A stretch of 64,000 bases of DNA from an uncultured Bacteroides sp. GTDB taxonomy: Bacteria; Bacteroidota; Bacteroidia; Cytophagales; Cyclobacteriaceae. Positions 45,995 to 54,054 of the stretch are shown here, in pieces. The notes below the pieces were generated by a model, which did not search any database, was not told the DNA's origin, and saw only the letters and a program-made list of their open reading frames with translations. The stretch spans positions 620,001 through 684,000 of the forward strand of contig CABHOV010000046.1 of the NCBI GenBank assembly GCA_902168185.1. Direction: 5' to 3'. The position numbers and the translations under genes are program-made. How positions within the stretch are numbered: position 1 is the stretch's first letter; each line of letters begins with the position of its first letter.

Positions 45995-46159
45995 CATTTT
46001 CCACCACAACTTATGTATCACATGTAATCCTTCCGGAGCATTAATTACCCATAACGCTAAGCCATCACAACCAGAAGCAAGGGAATAATTTTTTCGAACC
46101 TCGGCTATACCACCGTTCTCCTCCTCGTCCCTATATATACATCTCAAAACGATTTTTGT

Positions 46160-47335
46160 ATGAAAGAAAAATTGACCCTTTTTTATCGCCTCCTTTCCTG
46201 TACTTTACTCCTCTCCTGTTTAACGTTGGTTGCCTGTGACGATTGGTTCAATGATGACGATGATGGCGATGATGATGACGTTCCGGCATATCACGATGAG
46301 ACCTATGCAGATCATCTGGACACTCCTTGGGAAATGATGTTTGCACCGGATGGCAGATTATTTTTCACACAACGGCCCGGCAGTGTAGCCGTGGTTGACA
46401 ATGGAAAAGTATCCGTATGGCTCGGGCTTGATTCCGTTGTACTGGAAGTTGGTGAGTCAGGGCTGTTGGGACTTACACTTGATCCGCAGTTCAGTCAAAA
46501 TGGATATGTATATATAGGGTATACTTACGCGGCTTCCAAAGCTCCGCTGAAGCTTGTGAACAAATTGGTTCGGTATAAAGAGAACGCTTCCAAAAAACCT
46601 GTATTTGACAAAGTATTGATGGATGGCATAGAAGGAAACTATGTACATAACAGCGGACCGCTGGAATTCGGCCCGGATGGTATGCTATATTGGGCGGTGG
46701 GCGAACGCTATATGCCAGATCTTGCTCAAGATCCGAATGTGCTCAATGGAAAAATATTACGGCTTACATCCTCGGGTGAAATACCATCCGATAATCCAAA
46801 TCCACAGTCCTATATATACTCGCTGGGACATCGCAATCCGCAAGGACTGGCGTTTCATCCACAGACTCAGGAACTTTGGTCTACAGAACACGGACCGTCC
46901 GAAGAACAAGGTTGCTGCCTTGATGAGATTAACAGAATTTTACCAGGCCACAATTATGGATGGCCGATCATCCGCGGTAGCGAAACAAAACCAGGATTAG
47001 ATGCACCGGTATATCACAGTGGAGATACAACGACATGGGCTCCTACCGGAGGAATTTTCATAACACAAGGTGATTGGCAAGGGTCGCTGGTGTTTACCGG
47101 CTTGCGTGGTCAGGCGCTATACCGTGCCGTATTTGATCCTTCTGATGCCACCAAAATCCAGCGTGTAGACCGCTATTTATACCAGAAGTTAGGGCGCCTC
47201 AGAAATGTAATCCAAGGTCCGGACGGCAAGCTATATATAGCGGTGAGCAATCAAGACGGACGTGGTGATCCACTTACTGTTGATGATCGTATCATTGCAC
47301 TGACTACGGATCAGCTTGAAGATTCCAACCAGTAA
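46160..47335 (+). CDS. PQQ-dependent sugar dehydrogenase family lipoprotein
   Basis: 391 residues. The lipoprotein signal ends in the lipobox LTLVAC and is followed by DDWFNDDDDGDDDD, a strongly acidic stretch. The domain is the six-bladed glucose/sorbosone dehydrogenase propeller: DTPWEMMFAPDGRLFFTQRPG, GLLGLTLDPQF, YSLGHRNPQGLAFHP with the catalytic-type histidine, EHGPSEEQGCCLDEIN and GHNYGWP. It resembles soluble aldose sugar dehydrogenases (YliI type), which use PQQ in the periplasm or at the cell surface. It is divergent from the nuclease gene and monocistronic. Confidence 0.93.
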   Translation: MKEKLTLFYRLLSCTLLLSCLTLVACDDWFNDDDDGDDDDVPAYHDETYADHLDTPWEMMFAPDGRLFFTQRPGSVAVVDNGKVSVWLGLDSVVLEVGESGLLGLTLDPQFSQNGYVYIGYTYAASKAPLKLVNKLVRYKENASKKPVFDKVLMDGIEGNYVHNSGPLEFGPDGMLYWAVGERYMPDLAQDPNVLNGKILRLTSSGEIPSDNPNPQSYIYSLGHRNPQGLAFHPQTQELWSTEHGPSEEQGCCLDEINRILPGHNYGWPIIRGSETKPGLDAPVYHSGDTTTWAPTGGIFITQGDWQGSLVFTGLRGQALYRAVFDPSDATKIQRVDRYLYQKLGRLRNVIQGPDGKLYIAVSNQDGRGDPLTVDDRIIALTTDQLEDSNQ

Positions 47336-47424
47336 ATATAGCAACGATCTATATAGCGTAGGATGACTTCGCCCTCGTGGGTTGGCACAATATTTTACAG
47401 TTTTCGTAATTATCCTCGACCCAA

Positions 47425-47910
47425 ATGAAAGATGTCGTTAAAAATGTAGATGATCTGGTCAGGCTTATCATGGCCAATCACGAGCGCGAAGAGTTCTATA
47501 AACATGCCGCTTTGATCACTAAAAATGCTGCATTGTATAGCCTTTTTCATGAATTTGCATATCAATCACAGGTCTTTAAAGACCACCTTTCCCGGTGGCT
47601 GATCGCATATGGTTCAGCCCAGGCATTGGATCTCACGAAAGATACCATGTATCGGAAGGCATTGCGTTGGATGAAATTTGAGGTTGCCTATAAGCGCAGA
47701 ACGCTGCAGGATTGTTGTTCAACTGTGGAGGCCATGACACAAAAGGAATATCAATCTGTGGTAAACGACACCACACTTTCGCAGGCAACTTTGCGGGAGA
47801 TCTCACAACATCTTTCAGGACTTGAAAGTAGTGCCAAACAACTTGCAGAAATGCTGATACGCTCTGTAGAGAATGAGGCCAATAAAAACAGTTCTGTTAC
47901 CGTAGCGTAA
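47425..47910 (+). CDS. Four-helix-bundle protein, DUF2383-like
   Basis: 161 residues, all helical. The N-terminal helices REEFYKHAALITKNAALYS and LFHEFAYQSQVFKDHLSRWL resemble the DUF2383 / PA2169-like group of ferritin-like four-helix proteins, whose function is unknown but often linked to stress. The second half has ATLREISQHLSGLESSAKQLAEML. There is no signal peptide. It is followed by a convergent small gene 14 bp away. Confidence 0.65.
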   Translation: MKDVVKNVDDLVRLIMANHEREEFYKHAALITKNAALYSLFHEFAYQSQVFKDHLSRWLIAYGSAQALDLTKDTMYRKALRWMKFEVAYKRRTLQDCCSTVEAMTQKEYQSVVNDTTLSQATLREISQHLSGLESSAKQLAEMLIRSVENEANKNSSVTVA

Positions 47911-47923
47911 CGTAGTATATCAA

Positions 47924-48124
47924 TTATAGGGTATAGCATTCAATGCAGCAATAACGGCATCCGCGGATTGCTTTATAAAACTTCCGCGCTGCCCGCACGG
48001 CTTCATAACAGGACGGAAACGGCCCGAGGTCTATCTTGTCTTCCGGCATATAGGTACATCGTACCTGATGTACTTCGTGAAACCCTCCTTCCCGGACATC
48101 TGTATCTACACAATAGAAGTTCAT
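47924..48124 (-). CDS. Small cysteine-rich protein, function unknown
   Basis: 66 residues from ATG 48124. The pattern is HEVHQVRCTYMPEDKIDLG, FPSCYEAVRAARKFY and GCRYCCIECY, a set of conserved-looking cysteines (C-x2-CC-x2-C at the end) that recalls a small family widespread in Bacteroidota and may bind a metal such as zinc. There is no signal peptide. It lies 22 bp downstream of the 48147-48566 gene on the same strand, so both probably share the phased-repeat promoter at 48626-48674. Confidence 0.75.
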   Translation of the reverse strand: MNFYCVDTDVREGGFHEVHQVRCTYMPEDKIDLGPFPSCYEAVRAARKFYKAIRGCRYCCIECYTL

Positions 48125-48146
48125 ATATATTCAATGCTATATCTTA

Positions 48147-48566
48147 TTATTGATGTTGCCAGCATTTACCATTGGTTTTGGCATTGCGCTTACAGCGTGT
48201 GCCAGTCTTTGTTTGCGCAGTGCATCGCGTTGACAGGTTCGTCTTTTTCTTGACTTGTACGGTCTGCTTTACATGCTGGGGTTGTTGAAGCGCAGGTTCC
48301 GATTGACGCGGTGCCGGTGGAGTTGGATTCTTTACACGAGATGGATTACAAACGCTACACGCGGTATAGCCTCTTTCGTTTGCCTGCGGAAGGGCTATCG
48401 CTACATGACTATACTGCAGGTATCGGCACTTGCTGGTGTGATACTTCTTACCGGTAGCAGTGATATATACTGTTTGAACATCCGTCTGACTAAACGCGCA
48501 GCTTTGAAGTAATACAAGAAAGAGAAGAACGACTTCAATTTTCTGAACTATTCTTCGAAACTGCAT
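48147..48566 (-). CDS. Secreted cysteine-rich protein with Ada-like and DUF5763-like segments
   Basis: 139 residues. A signal peptide or lipoprotein-type leader (LLFLVLLQSCAFSQ) comes first. Residues about 35-75 contain KYHTSKCRYLQYSHVAI, then GYTACSVCNP. The arrangement C-x(n)-C-x2-C resembles the metal-binding Ada-like segment found in many exported proteins. A Pro/Gln/Lys-rich linker leads to a C-terminal motif RCTAQTKTGTRCKRNAKTNG and CWQH, like DUF5763, with C/C/C/H ligands for a metal. Two metal-binding modules in one small exported protein is unusual. Its upstream region has the phased TTCCGAA repeats. Confidence 0.78.
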   Translation of the reverse strand: MQFRRIVQKIEVVLLFLVLLQSCAFSQTDVQTVYITATGKKYHTSKCRYLQYSHVAIALPQANERGYTACSVCNPSRVKNPTPPAPRQSEPALQQPQHVKQTVQVKKKTNLSTRCTAQTKTGTRCKRNAKTNGKCWQHQ

Positions 48567-48625
48567 GACGATGTTTTAAATTGATCGATAAGTAAGGTGG
48601 TGCTTGCCTTCCTAAAAATTATTTT

Positions 48626-48674
48626 TTCCCGGGGGTATAAATTATTTTCCGAACGACCTGTTTTTCTTTCCGAA
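48626..48674. repeat. Three phased TTCCGAA-like repeats upstream of the cysteine-rich protein gene
   Basis: TTCCCGG (48626-48632, degenerate), TTCCGAA (48647-48653) and TTCCGAA (48668-48674), exactly 21 bp start to start. On the minus strand the gene-proximal copy is followed after four bases by TAATTTTT, a -7-like element. Same layout as at 45946-45994 and 49897-49924. Confidence 0.65.
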
Positions 48675-48689
48675 TGTTATCTCCTGTAC

Positions 48690-49844
48690 CTACTCAGCAT
48701 ATATGGCATATGTCCAGCGATCACCAGACTTTGTAAATATATAGCGCTCCGTAGGCCGGAATCCCGTAACATCCATCTCATGACGCTTCATACCTTTTGC
48801 ATTCTCTTCCGGAGAAGAAAAAATCAACGTAGTACGAATCAGTCGTATATAATTGGTATAGCTCACCTCTGCGGTATACTCATAATCCGAAAGTGGTTTT
48901 ACTTTCTCAACCGTGGTAACAACCGGATCTTTGTTCACAATGAAGTATACCATCGTCTCCTCCGCATCATTCTTAGTGAGGTATAGTGCAGGGTCGGTAA
49001 AGCCATAGGCATTGTATGGATTTAGTAGTTCTATATCTATACCTAGGGCCGTTGATACATTTTTCTTCGAGCGAATAGTTTCCAGCCCGGTATGAAGCAT
49101 ATAGTCGTTACGGTAATAGGATTCGAGGTTTTTAAAATCCGTATATATACCAATGATCGCCTCCTCGGTGGTGGGCTTTGCACGGTGCGAAGCACGCTCC
49201 TCTTCTACCATGAGGTCGGCCTTCTGCTGAAGGGTTGCGAGACGATTTTGAACACAACGCTCTATAAATGCAGCATTCGGTCCATCAAAAAATATTCTAT
49301 TCGTTATATAGAACCCCGCAAGTATACACAAGCCGAGTAAAACTGCCACTGAGATTCTCTTGACTTTTCTTTTTATCTCTAGCCTCCGTTCGTACTCTGA
49401 TTTCCGGATTTCAACCTGCCGCTGTTTGTTAATTTCTTCGAGCAACAGCTGCGTTACGGTTTCAATACCCCGGCTCGCACGAATGGCAAATATATCTGCT
49501 ATAGGAAGGTGTTTTACGGCAAGCTCTTCGGGAGTAATTTCAAAGAGCACAGGGAGTATAACTTTTCGATTCTCCCTTTCCCTGGCCAGCAGCGCATGAA
49601 ATTCATGCAGCGTCCACATTTTAGATATATAGTTTTGACTGAAGATAACCACGCCAAACCTGCATTGCTCGATTCCCTCTACGATGGTTTTGGTCAGATG
49701 ATCTCCGACACTTAACTCATAACCAGAATACCATACTTTCAAGCCCGCGCTTTCGAGCCGGGCAGAAAGCTCGTTCGCGATGGGAATTTTATCTTCCACT
49801 GCGTGCGAAATAAAAACGTCATACCGATAGCCTGAAGCATCCAT
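48690..49844 (-). CDS. TIR-domain membrane protein
   Basis: 384 residues from ATG 49844; a TTG at 49889 would add 15 residues and cover the repeat region. The TIR domain (about 7-140) shows YRYDVFISHAVEDK (strand A), the BB-loop region YSGYELSVGDHL, and SKMWTLHEFHALL with Glu81 at the position of the catalytic glutamate of NAD-cleaving TIRs. A basic linker (KSEYERRLEIKRKVKR) and one membrane helix (about 164-184) follow. The remaining 200 residues form an unrecognised domain predicted outside the membrane. It lies 83 bp after a LytTR response regulator gene, with phased repeats in that gap. It could be a signalling adaptor or an NADase effector. Confidence 0.87.
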   Translation of the reverse strand: MDASGYRYDVFISHAVEDKIPIANELSARLESAGLKVWYSGYELSVGDHLTKTIVEGIEQCRFGVVIFSQNYISKMWTLHEFHALLARERENRKVILPVLFEITPEELAVKHLPIADIFAIRASRGIETVTQLLLEEINKQRQVEIRKSEYERRLEIKRKVKRISVAVLLGLCILAGFYITNRIFFDGPNAAFIERCVQNRLATLQQKADLMVEEERASHRAKPTTEEAIIGIYTDFKNLESYYRNDYMLHTGLETIRSKKNVSTALGIDIELLNPYNAYGFTDPALYLTKNDAEETMVYFIVNKDPVVTTVEKVKPLSDYEYTAEVSYTNYIRLIRTTLIFSSPEENAKGMKRHEMDVTGFRPTERYIFTKSGDRWTYAIYAE

Positions 49845-49896
49845 GAAATACGAAAAGCGAATTATAAGATCTACGCGGTCTTTATTCAAAGTATTT

Positions 49897-49924
49897 TTCC
49901 GAAAGCACAGAAATACTTTCCCGA
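49897..49924. repeat. Two phased TTCCGAA-like repeats upstream of the TIR gene
   Basis: TTCCGAA (49897-49903) and TTCCCGA(A) (49918-49924), 21 bp start to start, between the response regulator stop and the TIR start. On the minus strand the proximal copy is followed after three bases by TACTTTG, close to a -7 box. So the TIR gene probably has its own regulated promoter. Confidence 0.65.
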
Positions 49925-49927
49925 AGG

Positions 49928-50650
49928 CTACTTAATGAACTTCAGGCGGCTCATGAGTTCATTCTTAAACTCTTTACTCATTTGTACTTCGAGCGTACCC
50001 AGCTTTATAAGATTACCGTCAAACGCGGTAATCTTATTTATATTCACAGTAAACGATCGGTGTACTTTCATAAAATCACGGCTGTTCAGTTGATCGAGTA
50101 CGTGACTCATACTACTCGCCAAGGTATATTTCACGCCCTTCACACACACCAGACTGCAATACGCCCGGTCCGCCTCGAGGTATAGAATATCTTCCATCGC
50201 CAGTTTCAAATACGATTGATTGTCCGTGCGCAGAAATACAAAGTTATTCAGCGCGGATGGTATAGCTTGTTTTCGTGCACGTGCGTTGTGAAATGCCAGA
50301 TCGATAGCACGAATGAGATCAGCTTCTTGAAATGGCTTCGACAGATAAGCTGCCGGCAAAGTCTTCTTGGCGCGATCAACCGTTTTACTATCCACGAGCT
50401 CACTGAGGTAAATAATCGGTATATCGTGCTTATCCTGAATTGCTTTCGCCGTAGCAATACCATCCAGCGTTCCCGATAAATTAATATCCATCAGGATAAG
50501 GTCTGGAAATATATACTCGATGGAGGCAATCGCTTCCTCTCCTGAAGAACACGTTCCGGCAATCTCAAGTTCGTGCTTCTCAAGCCGTGATGCGATGTCT
50601 TCGGCGATCAGCAACTGATCTTCTACAATTAATACTTTGATTTTTTCCAT
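49928..50650 (-). CDS. LytTR family response regulator
   Basis: 240 residues from ATG 50650, which overlaps the kinase stop by one base (TAATG). A receiver domain (about 3-120) has phospho-acceptor Asp55 in LILMDINLSG and the acidic pair EDQ at 10-12. The LytTR DNA-binding domain (about 140-238) shows FLRTDNQSYLKLAMEDILYL, DFMKVHRSFTVNINKI and MSKEFKNEL. LytTR proteins bind two short direct repeats with a period of about 21-22 bp. The phased TTCCGAA repeats nearby have that geometry, so they are the likely targets (inference). Confidence 0.95.
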   Translation of the reverse strand: MEKIKVLIVEDQLLIAEDIASRLEKHELEIAGTCSSGEEAIASIEYIFPDLILMDINLSGTLDGIATAKAIQDKHDIPIIYLSELVDSKTVDRAKKTLPAAYLSKPFQEADLIRAIDLAFHNARARKQAIPSALNNFVFLRTDNQSYLKLAMEDILYLEADRAYCSLVCVKGVKYTLASSMSHVLDQLNSRDFMKVHRSFTVNINKITAFDGNLIKLGTLEVQMSKEFKNELMSRLKFIK

Positions 50651-52551
50651 TAGTGCGAAATAGGAATGTTCAAACAAAACGAAGTGCCATTTTCTGTACG
50701 GATGTCGAGCGTACCCTTTAGTTCCCTGGTCAAGGTCTTTACCATTTTCAAACCAAACGCTCCCGATGCAGTATCTACCGCAGCCGGTATAAAGCCTATA
50801 CCATTGTCACGTATAGATATGGTGATCGTTCGATCCTTGTTAACCTGCAGGTATATAGTCAGGGTTGGATTTTCATGATCTATATAGGCATACTTAAAAG
50901 CATTGCTAACCACCTCATTTATAATCAAACCGAGTGGTATAGCTTTATCTATATCAATCCGGATTTCCTCTAAATGCAACTCCAGATTAAAATCTTTCTG
51001 CGAAAAACCATACGTATGAATAAGATACTGCACAAGCTCCGTGATATACTCTTTGATATTGATCTCTCGATTTTGATCGCCGGTATATAATTTTTTATGA
51101 ATGAGTGCCATGGCATTTACCCGGCCCTCACTACTTTTAACTGCCTGAATGGCGCTCACGTCCTTTAGTTGCTGTGACTGAAGACTCAACACGCTCGATA
51201 AAATTTGTAAATTATTTTTAACCCGGTGATGCAATTCTTTTAGCAGCATTTCAACGTGCTCTTTATTTCTTCGTACCACACGAGAATTATAGTATACCAA
51301 TGCAACGATTATGGCAAAAAGACAAAGCCCTATAATCAATGCATCGATAAAAGTCTGTTTGGTCTTTATCTCCGCCTGGTTAATTTTCTGTCGCTGCTCC
51401 AGCAAAACAATTTGCTGTTCTTTCTTTTCGGTGTCATAGCGAAGCTGCATCTGCATCAGGCTTTCAGCACGCTCTTTGGTCATGAGACTATCTTTTATAG
51501 CCAGCAGCTGTTGTGCATACTGAAAGGCCTGCCTGAAATCATTTTTCAGATTAAACAAACGAACCTTTAATTCCAGGTTTTTGCGAAACTCATTGAGCGC
51601 ACCAGACTGTCGTGCTAATATTTCTGCTTCTTCCAGATATTGATACGCACGATCCGTATCGTTTGCTTCCAGCGCAAGCTTCGCCAGGTTGTTGAGAGAG
51701 ATTGTCTGGCTGATTATATTCTTGTGTTCGCGACTAATGGTAAGCGATTCACTATAATATTGCCTGGCGTCTTCGTATTTTTTTTGCTCCAGCAACACAT
51801 CACCTATATTATTGAGTGTGCTGGTAAGCGCCTTGCGATCGCCCGTACAGCGCTTGATGGCAAGCGAACGTTCGAGGTTTACCAAAGCACTATCATATTG
51901 TTTCATGCTGATAAAAAGCTCGCCGAGATTATTATAGGATAATCCAACCCCTTTTACATAGCCTATAGCCTTTCGCGTTGACAATGCTTTATAGGTATAG
52001 TATAGCGCGTTATCATACTCGCCAATCTTCAGATAGACCAGCCCGATGGTACTATAGCAAGACGCTAACGCGATGCTGGGTTCTTGTGTCTCCAGTCGTT
52101 TGGCTCCATTAAAGGCGTATTCCAACGCTTTCTCATATATACCTTTGTCCTTATATATAATAGAGAGGTTCGCTTCCAGCACCGTAGCATGCACAGTATC
52201 GTTTAACTGCTGGTACAATGTCAGGGCCTTCGTATAGTAATGTATACTGCTGTCGGGCACTCCCCTGCTGCTATAAATAACCCCTATATCATTGAAATTA
52301 GAGGCAATAAGGGTGGTGTTACGGATAGCGTCACGTTGCCGGATGGCCCTATAATAATATTCCAGGGCACTATCATACTGCTTATTACTATAGTATTGAA
52401 AGGCTATATGTGTCAGGTAAAGCGCAGCGTCAGCGGAATTATTATCTTTTATAGCGGTGTGAAGTAAAGCGCGTAAACTATCTTTTCCGGATTGGCCAAA
52501 GCATAGTATGGGCAAAAAAATACAAATTAGCAGCCAACGAGTAAGCTTCAT
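50650..52551 (-). CDS. Tetratricopeptide-repeat sensor histidine kinase (HisKA_2 type)
   Basis: 633 residues. A signal peptide (LLICIFLPILCFGQS) is followed by about eight TPR units from about 40 to 340, for example NDIGVIYSSRGVPDSSIHYY and NNLGELFISMKQYDSALVNL, placed in the periplasm. A coiled coil and one membrane helix near 395-415 (ALIIGLCLFAIIVALVYYN) lead to the cytoplasmic kinase: HisKA_2 motif LLKELHHRVKNNLQILSSVL and HATPase with NEVVSNAFKYAY and DNGIGF. The gene overlaps its LytTR response regulator, and the TIR gene follows. The periplasmic TPR array may sense a protein or peptide ligand. Confidence 0.95.
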   Translation of the reverse strand: MKLTRWLLICIFLPILCFGQSGKDSLRALLHTAIKDNNSADAALYLTHIAFQYYSNKQYDSALEYYYRAIRQRDAIRNTTLIASNFNDIGVIYSSRGVPDSSIHYYTKALTLYQQLNDTVHATVLEANLSIIYKDKGIYEKALEYAFNGAKRLETQEPSIALASCYSTIGLVYLKIGEYDNALYYTYKALSTRKAIGYVKGVGLSYNNLGELFISMKQYDSALVNLERSLAIKRCTGDRKALTSTLNNIGDVLLEQKKYEDARQYYSESLTISREHKNIISQTISLNNLAKLALEANDTDRAYQYLEEAEILARQSGALNEFRKNLELKVRLFNLKNDFRQAFQYAQQLLAIKDSLMTKERAESLMQMQLRYDTEKKEQQIVLLEQRQKINQAEIKTKQTFIDALIIGLCLFAIIVALVYYNSRVVRRNKEHVEMLLKELHHRVKNNLQILSSVLSLQSQQLKDVSAIQAVKSSEGRVNAMALIHKKLYTGDQNREINIKEYITELVQYLIHTYGFSQKDFNLELHLEEIRIDIDKAIPLGLIINEVVSNAFKYAYIDHENPTLTIYLQVNKDRTITISIRDNGIGFIPAAVDTASGAFGLKMVKTLTRELKGTLDIRTENGTSFCLNIPISH

Positions 52552-52601
52552 GTCAGGTAGGTAGTAGCTCTTAAATTGGAAGGTACTAAAAAAAATGAAA
52601 A

Positions 52602-52626
52602 CGGTGAAGTTTGTCAGACTTCACCG
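52602..52626 (-). terminator. Terminator after the small acidic lipoprotein gene
   Basis: CGGTGAAGT / ACTTCACCG with a 7-nt loop, 9 bp after the stop at 52635, followed on the minus strand by TTTTC and a run of eight T. A typical rho-independent terminator. Confidence 0.88.
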
Positions 52627-52634
52627 CTAAATAT

Positions 52635-52808
52635 TTACTGAGGAAGATTCGAAAGTGTATCCAAAGCCACTGTACTTTTTGTCTTGGGTGGTCCGATAAT
52701 GATCGGGTCATCATCATCGTCTCCATCATTGTTGATTACAGCTTCATCATCGCAGCTAAAGGCAGAGATTGCTATAAACATTACGAACAAGTATTTTAAA
52801 AATTTCAT
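52635..52808 (-). CDS. Small acidic lipoprotein
   Basis: 57 residues from ATG 52808; an upstream frame to 52886 gives an implausible extension. The signal peptide MKFLKYLFVMFIAISAFSC ends in a lipobox with Cys19. It is followed by DDEAVINNDGDDDDDP, an acidic run like the lipoprotein surface-export signals of Bacteroidota. The rest is a short tail (KTKSTVALDTLSNLPQ) with no domain. It sits directly upstream of the TPR-kinase gene on the same strand but ends in its own terminator. Function unknown; surface-exposed small lipoprotein is likely. Confidence 0.72.
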   Translation of the reverse strand: MKFLKYLFVMFIAISAFSCDDEAVINNDGDDDDDPIIIGPPKTKSTVALDTLSNLPQ

Positions 52809-53166
52809 AGTTTTAAGAGTTTGAGTTTTGACAAAAGCGGGCGCGCACGGAAGGGCATAGAGCTCCTGTGAAGTGATGTTTACCAATTCAGCGTATGGAT
52901 TCGTAAGTCCGGATGTGTGCGGTTACCCGCGACTACTGTGATGGAGTGTTGTAGTCTTCAGATGGAGATGTATACTTTCGGCCACTCCTCGCTTGCCTTC
53001 GGTATAGATCTTTTTCTGAGAGACCGTTGATTGATCGATCGGTATTCTAGAAAACCTAAGTAAAGGTGATCAATCACAAAGAGTAGCTAAATCAAAACTG
53101 TTCGTCTTATTACAGAATGTTTTCGGATCTTTTCAAAATTTATTCAAGACCTAATTTTTTATAGTC
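52809..53166. other. Intergenic region with degenerate phased TTC elements
   Basis: 358 bp between the divergent small lipoprotein gene and the 53167 gene. No convincing gene is seen. A weak 6-bp inverted repeat (GACTAC ... GTAGTC) lies near 52930-52955. Close to 53167 there are TTC-starting elements at 53101, 53122 and 53143 with a 21-bp period. Confidence 0.5.
53101..53149 (+). repeat. Weak phased TTC elements before the 53167 gene
   Basis: TTCGTCT (53101-53107), TTCGGAT (53122-53128) and TTCAAGA (53143-53149) are spaced 21 bp, and TAATTTTT follows two bases after the last copy. Only the middle one resembles TTCGGAA, so this is a weak candidate for the same regulator. Confidence 0.3.
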
Positions 53167-53961
53167 ATGGAAGTAAAAGTTGAGCACATCGAAAAATTAC
53201 TTCATGCACTATCTGCTCGCACGAGGCAACCATTGGATTTTCACGGCTTCGATAAAATGAGTGAACTGGTAGAAGGGAAAACAAATGCCAATGTGAGCAA
53301 GCGTTATTTGTATGAAACGCTTTTCAGAAAAATCTCACAGGGCAAAAACCGAAAGGGCGAAAAAATAAAAGTGCAGCCCTATAAACTCGATAAGATTTCT
53401 GAATACCTGGGCCACGAGAACTTTCAGTCCTTTATACATGCCGTGGATAATCCTATACATCCTGTACTGAAAGGAAGTATAGGTACATATCATTCATACT
53501 TGCGTAGGAACAGTGCAGATGGTGTAATCTTTTGTTCGCCCGTAAAGATTATAGAAGCCGATCAGAAAATACAATTTCAGTTAAAGGGACCTCTTCAAGT
53601 ATATATGGGAGATGTTGAATTCAGAAATGGCTGCTTATTTATACTGATGCAGACAGACAATGGTAAACAGTTTCATCATGTATACCAGGTCGGGCAACGT
53701 GAAAAGCCGGATGTACTGCAGGGGATTTTCTCGGGTGTATCAACAGCGTTTGAACCGATTGGCGGGCGTGTTATTCTAATTCGTACAACAGAGAAGTTTG
53801 AGTCGCTTAAAAATCACCAGGTTGAAATCAGTCAATTGAAAAAATCAAAAAACCTGCAGGACAGAAGGATCGCTGAATACTTTCACGACTACCTGAAGAA
53901 CAATATAAGCATCCGGAAAGCCGGCACCTTCGGTATAGCAGATCTCGGTGAATGTAAATAA
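53167..53961 (+). CDS. Protein of unknown function with putative DNA-binding N-terminus
   Basis: 264 residues, no signal peptide or membrane helix. The first 100 residues are helical and basic (SKRYLYETLFRKISQGKNRK, LDKISEYLGHENFQSFIHAV) and resemble small helix-turn-helix-like N-terminal modules found in Bacteroidota proteins of unknown role. The second part (about 105-220) is strand-rich (IIEADQKIQFQLKGPLQVYMGD, GRVILIRTTEKFESL). A helical tail ends the protein. No family was recognised with certainty. The 5' leader is very short, and the 21-bp-phased TTC elements lie just upstream. Confidence 0.65.
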   Translation: MEVKVEHIEKLLHALSARTRQPLDFHGFDKMSELVEGKTNANVSKRYLYETLFRKISQGKNRKGEKIKVQPYKLDKISEYLGHENFQSFIHAVDNPIHPVLKGSIGTYHSYLRRNSADGVIFCSPVKIIEADQKIQFQLKGPLQVYMGDVEFRNGCLFILMQTDNGKQFHHVYQVGQREKPDVLQGIFSGVSTAFEPIGGRVILIRTTEKFESLKNHQVEISQLKKSKNLQDRRIAEYFHDYLKNNISIRKAGTFGIADLGECK

Positions 53962-54054
53962 AAGTAATGCGCGCTCGTAAAATATAGTGCCCTCATGAAT
54001 TCCTGTCAGCTTTCCTGGCACTGTTTTTAAACCCACTATAGGAAAGAAATTATT

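Noticed and set aside
45941-46147. 68-codon minus-strand frame between the nuclease and PQQ dehydrogenase genes
   Set aside because: Its C-terminal FGK-type residues come from the phased TTCGGAA repeats, and it has no recognisable family or context. Better explained as regulatory DNA.
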